DNA of 7,631 nt from Methylovirgula sp. GTDB taxonomy: Bacteria; Pseudomonadota; Alphaproteobacteria; Rhizobiales; Beijerinckiaceae. Each line of letters starts with the position of its first letter. The stretch's first letter is position 1. Made by a program: the position numbers and the translations under genes. Where the stretch lies: assembly GCA_030040215.1 (NCBI GenBank), contig JASHUD010000234.1, forward strand, positions 1-7,631. Reading direction: 5' to 3'. Below are positions 6,503-7,631 of this stretch, one piece after another. The notes beneath the pieces are model-generated. The model saw only the letters and a list, made by a program, of their open reading frames with translations, did not search any database and was not told where the DNA came from.

Positions 6503-6634
6503 GCTCGTCTTTCATGCCGGAGCCGACGGCATGTTTTTCGCCCAAATGCCTTTCAGGAAGGTTACGGAGTCCCAGATCCGCGGCGCGCGACGCTTGCTTG
6601 TGCCGCACGTGGGCCGCGTGCATGATGCGGTCGC
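6503..6634. promoter_or_regulatory. Divergent intergenic region between the GT-C-like gene and pxpA
   Basis: This 132-bp spacer lies between divergently read starts at 6502 (minus) and 6635 (plus), so it should contain promoters for both. I cannot point to a confident -35/-10 pair on either strand. It contains a 7-bp inverted repeat with T-tract near the left end and two mutually exclusive short stems next to the pxpA start (GCACG 6605-6609 with CGTGC 6617-6621, or CCGCA 6603-6607 with TGCGG 6626-6630). Short open frames across it, such as a 62-codon minus-strand one, have no recognisable product. Confidence 0.5.
6513..6538 (+). terminator. Terminator-like hairpin plus T-tract, orientation unexplained
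   Basis: Perfect 7-bp arms CATGCCG (6513-6519) and CGGCATG (6527-6533) with a 7-base loop are followed directly by five T residues (6534-6538). This has the form of an intrinsic terminator for rightward transcription. However, everything to its left for 2.5 kb is coded leftward, and pxpA begins 97 bp to the right. It may stop antisense transcription, attenuate a long pxpA leader, or be a dyad operator. The stem is short and loop-heavy, so function is uncertain. Confidence 0.35.
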
Positions 6635-7408
6635 ATGCCAAGCATCGATCTTAATTGCGACTGCGGCGAGAGTTTCGGCGCCTACGCGATGGGCGACGAT
6701 GCGGCCATGTTCGACATCGTGACCAGCGCCAACGTGGCCTGCGGCTTCCATGGCGGCGATCCGGAGGTCATGGCCGCCACTTTCCGGCGCGCCAAAGAGA
6801 AGGACGTCGCGGTCGGGGCGCATCCGAGCTTCCCAGATCTGTGGGGTTTCGGGCGGCGCCGTCTGCCCTTTTCCGCCGCCGAGATCGAGCGGCTCGTCGC
6901 CTATCAAGTCGGCGCCGCCGCGGCGCTTGCCGCCTATGCCGGCCATAGGCTTACCCACGTCAAGCCGCACGGCGCGCTCGGCAACCTTGCGACGGAAGAA
7001 GTAGAAGTTGCCCGGGCGATCGCCCGCGCCACGAAAGCCGTCGACCCAGACCTTGTCTTTCTTGCCGCGGCAGGAACCAGGCTCGAGATCGCCGGCAAAG
7101 CCGAAGGCGTTGCCATCGCCCGCGAGATTTACGCGGACCGTGGCTATGGAGATGACGCCCTGTTACTGCCCCGCGCGCAGCAAGGCGCCATACTGCACGA
7201 CGCAGAGACGATCGCGGCTCGTGTGCTTTCGATGCTGAAAGAAAGGGCGGTGATTACTGCTTCCGGCAAGCGCATCCCGACCGGCATCGATTCGATCTGC
7301 GTGCATGGCGATACGCCAAATGCGGTTGCCATCGCCGCGGCGGTACGCCGGCGTATCATCGAAGCGGGGATGGCGCTGAAACCATTCGCCGGCGCAAGGA
7401 GCCCTTGA
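6635..7408 (+). CDS. pxpA: 5-oxoprolinase subunit A (LamB/YcsF family)
   Basis: A 257-residue cytosolic protein, near the usual 245-255 for the family. With PxpB and PxpC it carries out ATP-dependent opening of 5-oxoproline (pyroglutamate) to glutamate, removing a damage product of glutamine/glutamate. Signatures are DLNCDCGESFG (5-15), SANVACGFHGGDP (31-43), GAHPSFPD (61-68), THVKPHGAL (107-115), DRGYGDDALLLPR (168-180) and CVHGDT (222-227). Residues 116-117 read GN where many homologues have YN (GALYN); this is a known kind of variation rather than obvious damage. The N-terminus MPSIDLNCD is canonical, but no Shine-Dalgarno sequence is evident before the ATG; nearby upstream ATGs are out of frame. 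Neither pxpB nor pxpC is next to it: a sigma-factor gene runs convergently 5 bp after its stop. The partner subunits must be elsewhere if the complex is functional. Confidence 0.93.
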   Translation: MPSIDLNCDCGESFGAYAMGDDAAMFDIVTSANVACGFHGGDPEVMAATFRRAKEKDVAVGAHPSFPDLWGFGRRRLPFSAAEIERLVAYQVGAAAALAAYAGHRLTHVKPHGALGNLATEEVEVARAIARATKAVDPDLVFLAAAGTRLEIAGKAEGVAIAREIYADRGYGDDALLLPRAQQGAILHDAETIAARVLSMLKERAVITASGKRIPTGIDSICVHGDTPNAVAIAAAVRRRIIEAGMALKPFAGARSP

Positions 7409-7413
7409 GCGGT

Positions 7414-7631
7414 CTAATCGCTGCCAGTCTTCGAATAGCGCTGACCAAGGGAGATCGGATCGCCGACCTGCCATTCGCTTCCATGGCCGAGTTCGCTGCT
7501 CGAATGAATCGAAAGAATCTCCGCCAGGCGGTTACGGGCACGGTTGACGCGACTTTTCATCGTGCCGATGGCGCAGCCGCAAATGCTCGCCGCTTCCTCG
7601 TAAGAGAGCCCCGAGGCGCCGATGAGGATCA
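7414..7631 (-). CDS. ECF RNA polymerase sigma factor, C-terminal part (5' end outside window)
   Basis: Only the last 71 codons and the TAG (7414-7416) are in the window; the gene enters from the right edge on the minus strand. The translated part begins ILIGASGLSYEEAASICGCA, continues IGTMKSRVNRARNRLAEIL, and ends with a roughly 30-residue polar tail (finishing SKTGSD). This is sigma region 4, the helix-turn-helix that reads the -35 element; SYEEAA, GCAIGT and KSRVNRAR are diagnostic for alphaproteobacterial ECF factors, including EcfG, the general-stress sigma. Assignment to EcfG versus another ECF group needs the missing N-terminus and the presence of nepR/phyR beyond the edge. It converges on pxpA with a 5-bp gap and no terminator hairpin between them. 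Confidence 0.88.
   Translation of the reverse strand, partial: ILIGASGLSYEEAASICGCAIGTMKSRVNRARNRLAEILSIHSSSELGHGSEWQVGDPISLGQRYSKTGSD

Noticed and set aside
5711..6625. 304-codon plus-strand open frame opposite the GT-C-like gene, running into the spacer
   Set aside because: The product is dominated by Arg, Gln, Glu and Asp with no domain pattern. The opposite strand encodes a coherent multi-pass membrane protein.
6453..6641. 62-codon minus-strand frame overlapping the start of the GT-C-like gene, containing a His-rich piece (KDEHEH)
   Set aside because: Not recognisable, no ribosome-binding site, overlaps two better-supported starts and crosses the hairpin. A real small protein is not excluded but not supported.
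1..7631. A mobile island, phage remnant, toxin-antitoxin or defence system
   Set aside because: No integrase, transposase, tRNA, direct-repeat att pair, nuclease or toxin-like small gene pair was found. Coding density and base composition look uniform.

Overview
The window is GC-rich and densely coded, with no tRNA, rRNA, CRISPR array, insertion sequence, integrase or phage gene visible. It looks like chromosomal DNA from an alphaproteobacterium, probably Hyphomicrobiales (Rhizobiales). The best taxonomic clue is the sigma-factor fragment at the right edge. Its region 4 (GASGLSYEEAASICGCAIGT, then KSRVNRAR) is typical of alphaproteobacterial ECF sigma factors, including the EcfG type. The family assignments, including DUF2937, come from recalled family motifs and were not searched.

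Layout, left to right. Five genes read rightward from 35 to 3990: a COG0523/CobW-family metallochaperone GTPase with a 13-histidine loop, a WD40-type beta-propeller protein, a small two-helix membrane protein of the DUF2937 type, the thiamine-pathway kinase ThiD, and the mechanosensitive channel MscL. The gaps between them are 22, 83, 3 and 41 bp. The first two could form one metal-homeostasis unit, and DUF2937-thiD are almost certainly cotranscribed. Two leftward genes follow: a Spy/CpxP-like LTXXQ periplasmic protein (4595 to 3987), whose stop codon interlocks with that of mscL, and a 598-residue multi-pass membrane protein with STT3/AglB-like GT-C features (6502 to 4706). A 132-bp divergent spacer with several inverted repeats separates this from a rightward pxpA (5-oxoprolinase subunit A, LamB/YcsF family). 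It is followed after 5 bp by the C-terminal end of a leftward ECF sigma factor that runs off the window.

Most of the genes are recognisable housekeeping or envelope/stress functions: metal allocation, thiamine salvage/synthesis, osmotic emergency release, periplasmic stress, envelope sugar transfer (uncertain), 5-oxoproline detoxification and stress transcription. I found no convincing defence system or new mobile system. The items most worth a second look are the GT-C protein with a degenerate STT3 signature, the His/Asp-rich tail on the Spy-like protein, the COG0523-WD40 pairing, and a terminator-shaped hairpin with a T-tract in the divergent spacer, on the strand where no upstream gene needs terminating.
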